Source: DAOMOP01 sp035444405
GTDB lineage: Bacteria; Pseudomonadota; Gammaproteobacteria; Burkholderiales; Rhodocyclaceae
Reading direction: 5' to 3'
Assembly: GCA_035444405.1 (NCBI GenBank)
Contig: DAOMOP010000009.1
Span: 1 to 49,516, forward strand
Length of the DNA stretch: 49,516 bases
Shown here: one piece after another, positions 1 through 8,335 of the stretch
Numbering within the stretch: position 1 is the first letter of the stretch
Layout: the number at the start of each line of letters is the position of its first letter
The notes under the pieces: generated by a model
Told to the model about the DNA's origin: nothing
The model's input: the letters and a program-made list of their open reading frames with translations, nothing else
Databases searched by the model: none
Program-made: the position numbers and the translations under genes

Positions 1-399
1 ACCGAGCACGCCTCGGTGAGCGACTATCCGCGCCTGGCCGCGAAGATCGAGCCGCTGCGGCGCAAAGGCCTGCGCCTGGCCGTCGACGACGCCGGCGCCG
101 GCTTCGCCAGCTTCCGGCACATCCTCGAGCTCAAGCCCGACGTCATCAAGCTCGATATCAGCCTGATTCGGGAGATCGATCTGGATTCGGGGCGGCGGGC
201 GCTGGCTGCGGCGTTGATTCGGTTTGCGCGGGAGACGGGGAGCAAGATTCTTGCGGAGGGGGTGGAGAGGGATGCGGAGCTTGAGGTGTTGCGGGAGTTG
301 CGAGTGAGTAAGGCTCAGGGGTATTTGTTGGGGAGGCCGATGCCAATTGGGAGTGTCGATGGGAGCAGCGATGACATCCACTGTGTTACTCGCTCGTAA
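1..399 (+). CDS. EAL-domain cyclic-di-GMP phosphodiesterase, C-terminal part (5' end outside window)
   Basis: The frame is open from base 1 and ends at TAA 397-399, so only the last 132 residues are present. They match the distal half of an EAL domain: VDDAGAGFASF (the metal-binding DD region), then LKPDVIKLDISLI (the beta-strand with the catalytic-loop K/D), then a C-terminal KILAEGVE stretch with the conserved late Glu, and QGYLLGRPMP, the usual EAL ending. The family hydrolyses cyclic di-GMP to pGpG. Whether GGDEF, PAS or sensor domains precede it cannot be seen. The last 200 bases are rich in G-ending codons, as is common at gene ends in this genome. An IS1182-type element begins about 44 bases downstream and does not truncate the gene. 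Confidence 0.85.
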   Translation, partial: TEHASVSDYPRLAAKIEPLRRKGLRLAVDDAGAGFASFRHILELKPDVIKLDISLIREIDLDSGRRALAAALIRFARETGSKILAEGVERDAELEVLRELRVSKAQGYLLGRPMPIGSVDGSSDDIHCVTRS

Positions 400-442
400 C
401 GACGGGAGCCCTTGCACCGGATGAGCAGCAATCACAGCAATC

Positions 443-2063
443 GGCCGAGGCCGTGTAAAAACGGCCGCCGATGTGTTGAGAATCGGTCGGTCCGGCGCCC
501 TGCGGCGGAAGCCAACGAATTCGAAGGCGGCAAACTAGCTCAGCTGAGCTTCAAAAGGGCCTTTTCAGGCCCTCATCGCCGCCATCAGTGCCTCATTTCC
601 CATCAGCTTCATCACCCGCTTCAGGTTATACGCGAGGACGTGCAGACTCATCTCGGTCCCGACGCGTTCGAGGCCCTTGGTCAGAAAGTGCGTCGCGCCC
701 ATCCATGCCTTGAGGGTGCCGAAGGGATGCTCCACCGTCCGACGCCGGATCCGCATGCTGTCCGGCGCCCGATCAAGCCGTGCCTGCATGACTTCCAAAT
801 CTTCCTCATGCGCCCAGCGGCTCACACGCCGATAGTCACTGGGGGTGCATCGGTCCTTGATAGAGCACCGCGGACAGTGCGAGCTCCAGTAGCGATGCAT
901 CGTCATCCCGCCCTCCACTCGGGTAAAGCGCCAGATCAGGCGCTCGCCTGCCGGGCAGACGTATTCGTCGTTTTCACGGTCATACACGAAGTCCGACTTG
1001 TCGAAACGCCCGTCCGCTTTCGCGTTGGAAGTCGCACTTTTCGGAACGAGGGGCACGATGCCGGCCTTGTGGCAGGCGCGGATCTCTTCGCTCTTGAAAT
1101 AGCCCCGATCGGCAATCGCGGTGAGGTACTCCAATCGCATGGCCTGGCGGGCCTGCTTGCCCATCGTGCTCAACTGGTCCCGATCCAGACCGCTGTTGGT
1201 CACCTCATGGGCAGCGATCAGATGGTTCTTTGTTTCGACGGCCGTCTGCACGTTGTAACCGACGATACCGGTCCCCCGCGTCTTCATGGATCGGGCGTCC
1301 GGATCCGTGAGCGAGATCTGCTTGTCGGGCGTATTCTCGAGCTGGACACCGATCGCCTCGAGCTCCTTCATTCTCGCCTTCAGGGTAGTGATCTTGTCCT
1401 GCAGCCGCTCCTTCTTCGCTTGGGCCACCGCCGGCTCTTGCCGGTCGGCGGAATCCATCTCGACGAGGTAACGCTCGATGCTCGTCTCGATCTCCTGCAT
1501 GCGCCGTTGCAGCTTGGCGCTGGTGAAGTTGCGGTCGCGGTTGTTGACCGCCTTGAACTTGCTGCCGTCGATCGCCACCACTGCTTCGACGAAGAGCCCC
1601 AGTTCTCTGCACAGTACGACGAACTGGCGACAGACCCCGCGGATCCCCTTGGGGTTCTCCTTTCGGAAGTTGGCGATGGTCTTGAAGTCCGGAGCGAGAC
1701 GCTCCACCAACCACATCAATTCCAGGTTGCGCTGGGCCTCGCGTTCCAGGCGCCGGCTGGACTGGATCCGATTCAGATAGCCGTAGATGTAGAGCTTGAG
1801 CAGCGCCGCCGGGTGATAGGCGGGTCGTCCGGTGGCCGCCGGATCAACGCCGGCGAAGCCCAGCTTGCGCAGGTCGAGCTCATCGACGAAGACGTCGATC
1901 ACTCGTACCGGATTGGTCTCGGAGACAAAGTCATCCAGACTCTCGGGCAGCAACGCGCCCTGTATCCGGCACTGTCCTTCGATGAATCGTTTCATGGCAT
2001 CCGATCACCCTGAGATCAATGCCAATATCATAACACAGGAGGCGTTTTTACACAGCCTCGGCC
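443..2063. mobile_element. IS1182-family insertion sequence, complete (about 1.62 kb)
   Basis: The ends form a near-perfect 21-bp inverted repeat: bases 443-463 (core GTGTAAAAACG) and the complement of 2043-2063, differing at one position. Between them lies one intact transposase gene on the minus strand. The outer GGCCGAG/CTCGGCC part of the repeats is palindromic, so it may be target sequence rather than IS; in that case the true ends lie about 7 bases further in. I saw no clear short target duplication beyond that. Confidence 0.8.
565..1995 (-). CDS. IS1182-family DDE transposase
   Basis: A 476-aa intact transposase that moves the surrounding IS. The N-terminal part has the family-typical HPAALLKLYIYGYLN helix and the TIANFRKEN segment. 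The DDE catalytic residues are visible in AIDGSKFKAV (first Asp), AIADRGYF (second Asp) and RRRTVEHPFGTLK (Glu), followed by the conserved C-terminal LAYNLKRVMKLMG. A Cys-containing stretch (CPAGERL, then HCPRCSIKDRC) between the second Asp and the Glu is usual for this family. The length is normal and no frameshift is present, so the copy may be active. A long open frame on the opposite strand is only its shadow. Confidence 0.95.
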   Translation of the reverse strand: MKRFIEGQCRIQGALLPESLDDFVSETNPVRVIDVFVDELDLRKLGFAGVDPAATGRPAYHPAALLKLYIYGYLNRIQSSRRLEREAQRNLELMWLVERLAPDFKTIANFRKENPKGIRGVCRQFVVLCRELGLFVEAVVAIDGSKFKAVNNRDRNFTSAKLQRRMQEIETSIERYLVEMDSADRQEPAVAQAKKERLQDKITTLKARMKELEAIGVQLENTPDKQISLTDPDARSMKTRGTGIVGYNVQTAVETKNHLIAAHEVTNSGLDRDQLSTMGKQARQAMRLEYLTAIADRGYFKSEEIRACHKAGIVPLVPKSATSNAKADGRFDKSDFVYDRENDEYVCPAGERLIWRFTRVEGGMTMHRYWSSHCPRCSIKDRCTPSDYRRVSRWAHEEDLEVMQARLDRAPDSMRIRRRTVEHPFGTLKAWMGATHFLTKGLERVGTEMSLHVLAYNLKRVMKLMGNEALMAAMRA

Positions 2064-2439
2064 AGGAGCGGACAGTGACCGTCACATTTCACTTGCGGGT
2101 CGATGGCGCTCGTCTATGCTGAACCTATGACATGACCTCGGGCTCGTGGGGATCGAAAGAATGCAGTGAAAGCTCGGCGCAGCACGGCGACAGCCTTCAT
2201 CTGTATGCGCTACGGTCGGTGAGTTTTAGCGTTGCCGAATTTGCCGCACTGTTAGTAGGAGCAAACGAGACTTCAAATCCCGATAGATTGCTGATTTGGT
2301 TAATTTGTCTGGGCAGGTTGGTATCCGATGTTACCGAGCAGAGTTCGTGTTGCGTGGCAGTGCAGTCGGCCGAAGAAAGTGATGCGATGAAATCCTAAGC
2401 GTCGAAGCTGCCTCGTGTAATGGAAAAACGGAGGGAGCA
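2064..2439. other. Non-coding stretch between IS1182 element and orphan gene
   Basis: About 375 bases with lower GC than the core genome. A small open frame (2132-2398) has no recognisable domain, codon bias or ribosome-binding site, and I do not call it. The stretch probably contains the promoter of the gene starting at 2440. Confidence 0.5.
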
Positions 2440-3768
2440 GTGAAAGCATTCATCAAGTCACTTCGTAGTCACATTTTCACGGTCATTTTCCTTTGCGCCT
2501 TTGCGACCTCCGCATCCGCTTTCGACCCCGCCAAGCCGATTAAGGAGATAATCGCGGAACTCGAAAAGGCTGTCTTAGCGATGATTTCCGCAGCCGAGGG
2601 GTCTAGCAGCCGAATGGTTTGGCGTGCCGCGCAACAAGCACGTGCGACCATTGATACGCTAAAGGCCGGCTACGATGATAGCCTCAACAAGACATTCTCT
2701 GAACTTAATAGGACCGAAGAGGAAGTCATTCTCGACCTCCAGGAGACTCTGTTCATGACAGATCGCATGGTGGAAGACCGTCTTGAGCAAATCGGAGATA
2801 TTCAGCGTAGATTATCTGGTGTATTCTCAGATCGTCCAATCATCTTTCGATACTCACCTAGCTATATCAGCAATTCATCGGGCGAAGTTACTCTTCGGTT
2901 TAGCGGAGTGAACTTTGACCGGCTATCAGAAGCCGCTACAGCGACTCTGTTAGACTCCAAGTTTCCCATCCACGTCTTGTCCGCAGAGGAATTTGCTGTT
3001 GTTGTGCCGCCTGGAAGACTTCCTAACTCTGACGCCGGTTCACTGCGCATTATTCAAGGTCATATAGATCTGCCAGTTAAGAAGAACAGGCTGTTACACC
3101 TCTTGAGTACAGAGAAGGTCGAGCGCTATCAATTGCTATTGTTTTCTCTGCCAAACCGAGTAGCGACAGTCTATCTCGACGGCACGATTCGAACTACCCA
3201 AGACATAGAGCGGGAGCGAACCTCGCAGGAAGGGTGCCACTACAATCGGGGAAGATCAGAACACCACACGACATCGAAACCGTTCTCTGCTACACCGACG
3301 GACGGTTGGGAGATAATTGTCGGAAGCGAACGCCTTGAGAGGACAGTAGCACGCCCCACAAGAGGTGGAATCCATGGTCGGTGTTGGATTGACTACACAA
3401 ACCAGCCACCGACGAGCCGACGTATCGTCTTCTACTGTCATCCAGTGCCAGAGAACAGGCATGAGGGCATTACCATGTGTGCGGTGGTGCACTACAAGGA
3501 GAAGACACGAAAGGCCACTGAGGCGACGATTGGGATGCGCGAACTCGGCGACGTCAGTTTAGACACGCCGCGTCGGAGTTTCCCGCTGCCTAGAGTTGGT
3601 ACCTCGGAGGACAAAAGTGTGGTAGCGGACGTCAAAGTCATCGTCCAGGAGTTTGATGGGAAGCGGCACGAGTTCGGGGAATCCGGAAGTACGGATTGGG
3701 TTACCATAGGCATTCGTGATGCGAGAAGGACGCTTGAAGTGCAGTTGACGCCAAGCCTGAACCAATAA
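2440..3768 (+). CDS. Orphan secreted/periplasmic protein of unknown function
   Basis: A 442-aa protein with a GTG start preceded by GGAGGGAGCA, a good ribosome-binding site. Residues 1-27 form a clear Sec signal peptide (basic start, hydrophobic core, SASA before FDPAKP). Residues 30-130 are helical and charged (KEIIAELEKAV, EEEVILDLQETLF, EDRLEQIGDIQRRL), consistent with a coiled coil. The rest is predicted mostly beta, with a stretch around VTLRFSGVNFDRL that resembles an Ig/IPT-like sandwich repeat. Cysteines appear only in the C-terminal half, possibly forming disulfides in the periplasm. I do not recognise a family. Its base composition is clearly less GC-rich than neighbouring core genes and it lies between two mobile elements, so it is likely acquired. 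Confidence 0.7.
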   Translation: MKAFIKSLRSHIFTVIFLCAFATSASAFDPAKPIKEIIAELEKAVLAMISAAEGSSSRMVWRAAQQARATIDTLKAGYDDSLNKTFSELNRTEEEVILDLQETLFMTDRMVEDRLEQIGDIQRRLSGVFSDRPIIFRYSPSYISNSSGEVTLRFSGVNFDRLSEAATATLLDSKFPIHVLSAEEFAVVVPPGRLPNSDAGSLRIIQGHIDLPVKKNRLLHLLSTEKVERYQLLLFSLPNRVATVYLDGTIRTTQDIERERTSQEGCHYNRGRSEHHTTSKPFSATPTDGWEIIVGSERLERTVARPTRGGIHGRCWIDYTNQPPTSRRIVFYCHPVPENRHEGITMCAVVHYKEKTRKATEATIGMRELGDVSLDTPRRSFPLPRVGTSEDKSVVADVKVIVQEFDGKRHEFGESGSTDWVTIGIRDARRTLEVQLTPSLNQ

Positions 3769-4046
3769 CGAGCTCGTTGGAGGCGCGACACTCGTCATCT
3801 TTATCAAGATCATCGAGGATGAAGTGTGCGGCCGAGTAAAGAACTGATCCCACACGCCACAGCGCATTGCGCGGCTTCCAGCTGCCGCTAACCTTAGTTT
3901 GTTGAATGGCAGCTTTCGTCAACGCTCAACGGCCGTAACGGGTCGGGTCCGGTCATTCCGAGCGAATTCGGGCAGTTCGCGCGTTGCGCGCCCGGTTTCG
4001 ACCCATTCCCGTCACTGGACCACCCTTAGAGCAGTCGTTTGAGCGC
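3769..4046. other. Convergent intergenic region, nothing recognised
   Basis: About 280 bases between two convergent orphan genes. No gene, tRNA or clear intrinsic terminator is seen. The part near 3925-3970 is GC-richer and resembles the short non-coding repeats common in betaproteobacterial intergenic DNA, but I could not align it with anything else in the window. Confidence 0.4.
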
Positions 4047-4475
4047 CTAATTAAGTGGTGCGGACACGTCGTTTCCGGCGGCCTTACTAGCAACCCGACC
4101 GACGATCTGCGAAATGAAGTGAGCTACAATGAAGCCGGTCAGAAGAACTGCCAAGATGACTGGCCAGTTGAAGTTGTATTTTTCCGGGTCACGTAAGATA
4201 TTTGCAATTGCTCCGAGGCCCAGTCCCCCTAGGCCGCCACCGACCATGAGTGATAGCAGACCAATGCTTCCATAGAGGGCGCCGCTAACCCAGCCTATAG
4301 CCCCAAAGGCGACAAAGAAAACAAGGCCCGCAATGGCGCCAATTGAGCCACCAGCAAGAAAATCCCACGTCCGTTCGAACCACGACTTTTCTTCGACTCC
4401 CAATACGAAAGCAAAATAAAGGGCGATATACATTACGGCGCTAAACGCGGTGTTGATGGCGCCCAGATTCCGCAC
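4047..4475 (-). CDS. Small glycine-rich membrane protein of unknown function
   Basis: A 142-aa protein with about four hydrophobic segments: near the N-terminus (VMYIALYFAFVLGV), a Gly/Ala-rich pair in the middle (GSIGAIAGLVFFVAFGAIGW, then LLSLMVGGGLGGLGLG), and one near the C-terminus (WPVILAVLLTGFIVAHFI). The Gly-rich central part resembles glycine-zipper segments but no family is certain. The annotated start is GTG at 4475 with a weak ribosome-binding site; the inner Met (SAVMYI) is an alternative. The left end of the IS21 element lies only about 30 bases upstream of this start, so the native promoter, and perhaps the original N-terminus, may have been displaced. GC is lower than in core genes. 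Confidence 0.55.
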   Translation of the reverse strand: MRNLGAINTAFSAVMYIALYFAFVLGVEEKSWFERTWDFLAGGSIGAIAGLVFFVAFGAIGWVSGALYGSIGLLSLMVGGGLGGLGLGAIANILRDPEKYNFNWPVILAVLLTGFIVAHFISQIVGRVASKAAGNDVSAPLN

Positions 4476-4549
4476 ATATCTGGCGTCTACGTATAGCGCG
4501 CATCAGTGACCCGCCCAAATTGAGGGGGCGGCGGGTTCGTTTCTGGGGA

Positions 4550-4617
4550 GCGTGTTCGGGGGGGNNNNNNNNNNTTGAAGGAGCCCGAAGGGCGACTGGA
4601 AACACCCCCGAACACGC
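4550..4617. repeat. Inverted repeat spanning the first assembly gap
   Basis: GCGTGTTCGGGGG at 4550-4562 is the reverse complement of CCCCCGAACACGC at 4605-4617. The two arms surround the ten N at 4565-4574, so the unread piece lies inside a GC-rich hairpin, which may be why assembly broke here. It lies in the untranslated leader of the IS21 element. About 240 bases follow before the first gene, and I see no open frame with support in them. Confidence 0.6.
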
Positions 4618-4859
4618 TGGCGGCGCCGGTGGGGTGTCGTCGTGGTCGCGGTATGCCGTGCGCGGCGGCCGAAGTGGCGCGCGTGATGCCGATGCGGTAA
4701 AAGAGGCGCAACGGCCTGTGGGAAGCAGGCGCGACACCGGCCCAAACCGCCAAGTCCAAACCGGTGCCGCGCCCCGCACCCGAGCGAAGCCGGGAGCGTT
4801 GCACGCCCAGTCTTTCACGAAGCGGCGCCTCCCGTCCAGTCCCATTGGCCTGCGAGCCG

Positions 4860-5297
4860 ATGGAGCTACCTGGACGACGCTACCTGTGCGCGGGCTGCCG
4901 CGCCGCCGTGCTGATCTGCAGCCACTGTGATCGCGGCAATCGCTATTGCACGCGCGGCTGCGCGCAGCGGGCGCGGCGCGCCTCGCTCGCCGCGGCCGGC
5001 CGGCGCTATCAGGCGAGCCGTCGCGGCCGCCAGGCCCATGCCGCGCGCCAGCGCCGCTACCGCGAGCGGCGGCGCAAAGTGACGCATCACGGTTCCCCAC
5101 CCAGGGCCCGGTCGGTTTCACTGGCAGCCGAACCGACGGCGCCCGAGCCGGCCGCCGAGCCCGCGCCCTGGCATTGCCATTTCTGCCGCTGCCCCTTGCC
5201 GCAGTTCGTGCGTGTGGGCTTCGTGCGCCGTCGGATTCGCCGTTTCCGCCCGATTCGATCCGACAGGAGCCCGATACCCAATGGCCATTCCCCCTGA
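4860..5297 (+). CDS. IS21-associated zinc-ribbon-like accessory protein
   Basis: A 145-aa basic protein starting MELPGRRYLC. It has paired cysteines, C-x2-C (CAGC), C-x2-C (CSHC) and C-x3-C (CTRGC), suggesting one or two zinc-binding knuckles. A helical Arg/Ala-rich segment follows (GRRYQASRRGRQAHAARQRRYRER), and a second Cys/His cluster (WHCHFCRC) lies near the C-terminus. Proteins of this kind are known to me directly upstream of istA in a subgroup of IS21 elements; their role is unknown, and DNA or RNA binding is a reasonable guess from charge and zinc knuckles. The gene overlaps the istA start by 17 bases, implying translational coupling. An upstream Met in the same frame (4764) is possible, but the conserved part begins at 4860. 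Confidence 0.7.
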   Translation: MELPGRRYLCAGCRAAVLICSHCDRGNRYCTRGCAQRARRASLAAAGRRYQASRRGRQAHAARQRRYRERRRKVTHHGSPPRARSVSLAAEPTAPEPAAEPAPWHCHFCRCPLPQFVRVGFVRRRIRRFRPIRSDRSPIPNGHSP

Positions 5298-5970
5298 GAC
5301 CGAGGCGCAGATCCTGCGCTTCTACCACGCCGAGCACTGGCCGGTTGGCACCATCGCCGCCCAGCTACACCTTCACCGCGACACCGTCGCGCGCGTACTC
5401 GCCCAGGCGGGCCTGCCGCGCTTCGGGCCGGCCCGCCGCGCCTCGGCGATCGACCCCTATCTGCCCTTCATCCTGGAGACGCTCGCGCAGTTTCCGCGCC
5501 TGACGGCCAGCCGCCTGTACGGCATGGTCAAGGCGCGCGGCTATCCGGGCCGCCCCGATCACTTCCGCCACCTCATCGCGCGGCACCGGCCGCGTCCCGC
5601 GGCCGAGGCCTACTTGCGCCTGCGCACCTTGCCGGGCGAACAGATGCAAATTGACTGGGCGCACTTCGGGCACCTTCAGATCAGCCGTGCGCGCCGCCCG
5701 CTGATGGGCTTTGTCGCCGTGCTGTCCTGGTCGCGCCGCCTCTTCGTGCGCTTCTGCCTCGGCGCGCACATGGAGAACTTCCTGCGCGGTCATGTCGGGG
5801 CCTTCACGGCATGGGGCGGGGTGCCCAGGGTCGCCCTCTACGACAATCTGAAGAGCGCCGTGCTCGAGCGCCACGGCGCCGCGATCCGCTTCCATCCGAC
5901 GCTGCTCGCGCTCTCGGGCCATTACGGCTTCGACATCGTCGCCTGCGCGCCGGCGCGCGGCAACGAGAAG
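5281..5970 (+). pseudogene. istA: IS21-family transposase IstA, N-terminal part (split by insertion)
   Basis: First 230 codons of istA, starting MAIPPETEAQIL. An N-terminal HTH is visible (VGTIAAQLHLHRDTVARVL), followed by the integrase core with catalytic Asp residues in QMQIDWAHFG and VALYDNLKSAV. The reading frame is cut after the codons for A-R-G-N-E-K. The rest (from G-R-V-E-R-A) resumes at 9281 in the same frame once 5971-9280 is removed. The Glu of the KGRVE motif is the third DDE residue, so the insert separates the two Asp from the Glu and must inactivate transposition. Reading through from 5970 gives an unrelated tail ending at 6285. Confidence 0.93.
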
Positions 5971-5979
5971 GCGTTGGCT

Positions 5980-8064
5980 TCATATTGCACCTTGTCCGGC
6001 AGGTTGCGCAGCGATAAAGGTCGGCGACGTGGGTCGGTAGCGACCGCCTTGTCCCTTGATCAGGATGACGTCCCCGAGGGGCTCGTAGAGGAAGCGATTG
6101 CCGTCACCCCAACGATGTTCAGAGATGATTCCGTCGCGTCCCCAGTGATAGATCGACGTCGAGGATACACCCAGGCGAAGCGCCAGTTCGTTGGCGGTGA
6201 GCATGCCGCGCGCCCGCAGACGTTCGAAGCGACTCTTGAGCTTGTAGACGCTGCGAACGAGGCGAACCTTCTTGGGGGTGAATGACTCACCCTTCCAGTT
6301 TGAATAGCCCAGCGCATTGAGCTGTGCCGCAGCCTGCCTGTCGGTGCAGGTTTCGAGCAGTTCATCGACCTTCCGTACCACCTCGGCAGGCGTCTTGCGG
6401 ATCAATGACATTGGTTTCGGTTTCTCGACTTCGAGGGAGGTCGTTCGGCCACCGCGGAATCGAACATGGAGCGCGATCTTCTCGGACTTGACCAGGGTCA
6501 CATCCTCGATGAGCAGGGCCACCATGCGCTTGCGCTCAAGTGGGGTGACCCGTTCGTCATTCCACACACGGGGGAAGTCCTGGGCGAGTTGGCGAATCCG
6601 CGCTCGGGCTTCGTCTCCGAGCAGCTTCTGGTCGGCCTGCTGCTGGCGATCATGCTCCTGCTGCAACGTATCGAGTTGCCGAAGGCGGTCATTCCAGTCG
6701 GCTTCCAGCGTGTCGGCGACAAGCCGGTTGGCCGGATCGACGTTGAGATAACGACGCCGGGCCAGCTCCGCGTCGTAGCGCACCCGAGCCAATTGGGTCG
6801 CTCGCTGCGCCGTGGCTTGCTGGATGCGTCCGCCAATCTCATCTTCGACGGCCAAAGCAAGTTCGATGGCGGCCGGCGCAAGCTTCTCCAGGAGCAGCGC
6901 GCTGATCGCCGCGTCGATCGGGGCACCGCGGATGGTCTGGCAGGATTTGTCAGCACGTCGTACCGGATTCTCCGTGCACATGTAGTAGGGTTCGAGCTTG
7001 CCGCCCACCCGCTGATAGCGCACGCGCATGCGAGCGCCGCAAATGCCACAGATTACCCGCCCCTGCAGCAACCCGACGCCTTCACGGGGCATGCTGCCGC
7101 GGCCGGACTGACTCCACGCCACCACGTTCTGCCGGAGTGTCAGCTGATTGCGCTCGAACTCATCCCAATCAACATAACCGGGGTGCGCATCACGGATGAA
7201 GACTTGCCAGTCCTCCGGCTTGACTTTGACGGCGTTATGTTTGTGTCCGAGGCGATAGGTTTGTCGCGTGCGTCCATAGACGAAAGCGCCGGCATAGCGT
7301 GGATTGTGGAGGACGGCGACGACGCGACAGTGATCCAGCGGCCCCCAAAGCAAATCGCCCTTGCCGATACCGCGTCGTATGCGGCGGGGAAACAACCAGC
7401 CCTCGCGGCGAAACCGCTTGACGGTAGCGGTCGCCGAATTCGTCTGGCGGAAGGTGTCGAACAGTAGCTGGATGGCATTGCGAATCGACTGATCCGGATC
7501 GAGGACCACGGATCCGTCGGGATGGTAGGTCAATCCGATCGGCAGTGGCATCTCCAGCTCACCACGACGCGCCTTGTTCCGAATCCCGCCTTGCAGGCGG
7601 GCCTTGAGCACATGCAGTTCTGCCTCGCTCATGGCGCCTTTGAGGCCGAGCAGCAGGCGATCATTGAAATGAGCTGGATCGTAGACGCCGTCCTCGTCAA
7701 GGATCAGCGTGTGGGTCAAGGCCGAAAGCTCAATCAGGCGATGCCAGTCGGCGTTATTGCGGGCCAGTCGCGAGACCTCCAGACCGAGCACGATCCCCGC
7801 ATGCGCATTCGCCACCTCCGACACCAAGTGCTGGAACCCGTCGCGATCCTGGGCGCTGGCGCCGGACAGGCCGAGATCGCTGTCGATGACGTGAATGCGC
7901 TCGATCGGCCAGCCCAGGGCAATGGCCCGGTCGCGTAGCGCGTACTGTCGTTTGGTGCTCTCGGTGTTCTCCATCACCTGCCGCAACGAAGACTGGCGCA
8001 CGTAGAGGAACGCATCGCGCCGAAGATGATCGGCCGTTACCTTCTGGAATCGGTCAGCAGACAT
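5980..8064 (-). CDS. Large serine recombinase of the istA-borne element
   Basis: A 694-aa site-specific recombinase. The N-terminal resolvase domain has the catalytic pattern Y-x-R-x-S (YVRQS, Ser25), then the DLGLSG loop and SRLARNNADWHRLI with conserved Arg. A 'recombinase' domain follows (NPRYAGAFVYGR), then a zinc ribbon (CGICGARM ... YYMCTEN ... KSC) and a long coiled coil (about 440-530), all standard for large serine integrases. The C-terminal part adds a MerR/excisionase-like helix-turn-helix (LTANELALRLGVSSTSIYHW, then a wing). The start ATG at 8064 overlaps the stop of the preceding ORF by 11 bases, implying coupled translation. It most likely integrates and excises the element at the AGAAGG core in istA. 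Confidence 0.93.
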   Translation of the reverse strand: MSADRFQKVTADHLRRDAFLYVRQSSLRQVMENTESTKRQYALRDRAIALGWPIERIHVIDSDLGLSGASAQDRDGFQHLVSEVANAHAGIVLGLEVSRLARNNADWHRLIELSALTHTLILDEDGVYDPAHFNDRLLLGLKGAMSEAELHVLKARLQGGIRNKARRGELEMPLPIGLTYHPDGSVVLDPDQSIRNAIQLLFDTFRQTNSATATVKRFRREGWLFPRRIRRGIGKGDLLWGPLDHCRVVAVLHNPRYAGAFVYGRTRQTYRLGHKHNAVKVKPEDWQVFIRDAHPGYVDWDEFERNQLTLRQNVVAWSQSGRGSMPREGVGLLQGRVICGICGARMRVRYQRVGGKLEPYYMCTENPVRRADKSCQTIRGAPIDAAISALLLEKLAPAAIELALAVEDEIGGRIQQATAQRATQLARVRYDAELARRRYLNVDPANRLVADTLEADWNDRLRQLDTLQQEHDRQQQADQKLLGDEARARIRQLAQDFPRVWNDERVTPLERKRMVALLIEDVTLVKSEKIALHVRFRGGRTTSLEVEKPKPMSLIRKTPAEVVRKVDELLETCTDRQAAAQLNALGYSNWKGESFTPKKVRLVRSVYKLKSRFERLRARGMLTANELALRLGVSSTSIYHWGRDGIISEHRWGDGNRFLYEPLGDVILIKGQGGRYRPTSPTFIAAQPAGQGAI

Positions 8065-8335
8065 GGGTGAGCTCCGAATGCGTGTGCAGGACCAGATTGG
8101 CGAGCAGGCGCACAAGTGCGCTGTCGCGTTGCACGGGGAGATCGGTGAGAGCCGGCCTGGTCGTTGGCGGCGCGCTCGGTGTCTTGAGCAAGATCGCCAG
8201 TCCCCGCACCATGCCGTGGAAACGAACTGCCGCCAGTCCTTCGGGCCGAGCCCCACCTTCGAGGACGTTGGCCCGCAACGCCTCGTAGTGCGCCAGGGCC
8301 GCTTCTGGCAACCGATCGGCGGGTGATTCTTCTAC
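8054..8335 (-). CDS. Small element-encoded protein, possibly made by -1 frameshift from the HTH gene
   Basis: An open frame of about 93 codons ending TGA at 8054-8056: ESPADRLPEAALAHYEALR near the start, RFHGMVRGLAILLK in the middle, and RDSALVRLLANLVLH before the stop. It has no ATG start. The first in-frame candidate is TTG at 8311, and an inner ATG is in FHGMVRG. It lies in the -1 frame relative to the HTH gene, whose end (8332-8346) contains nine consecutive A on the coding strand, so slippage there would fuse it to the HTH protein (K-K-T-V-E-E-S...). Similar small proteins rich in short helices precede the recombinase in related elements as far as I recall. No biochemical role is known to me. 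Confidence 0.6.
   Translation of the reverse strand, partial: VEESPADRLPEAALAHYEALRANVLEGGARPEGLAAVRFHGMVRGLAILLKTPSAPPTTRPALTDLPVQRDSALVRLLANLVLHTHSELTHVC

Noticed and set aside
412..2013. 533-codon plus-strand open frame over the IS1182 transposase
   Set aside because: It is antisense to an intact transposase with all DDE motifs and has no recognisable protein features.
2132..2398. 88-codon open frame downstream of the IS1182 element
   Set aside because: No ribosome-binding site, no domain and no codon bias distinguishing it from chance.
4441..5337. 298-codon minus-strand frame over the first gap
   Set aside because: It runs through ten N of unknown true sequence and lies antisense to the zinc-knuckle gene; no domains.
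5212..6285. A single 357-aa protein from the istA front
   Set aside because: The last 105 codons come from antisense of the recombinase gene after the insertion junction at about 5970, so they are not part of a real IstA variant.
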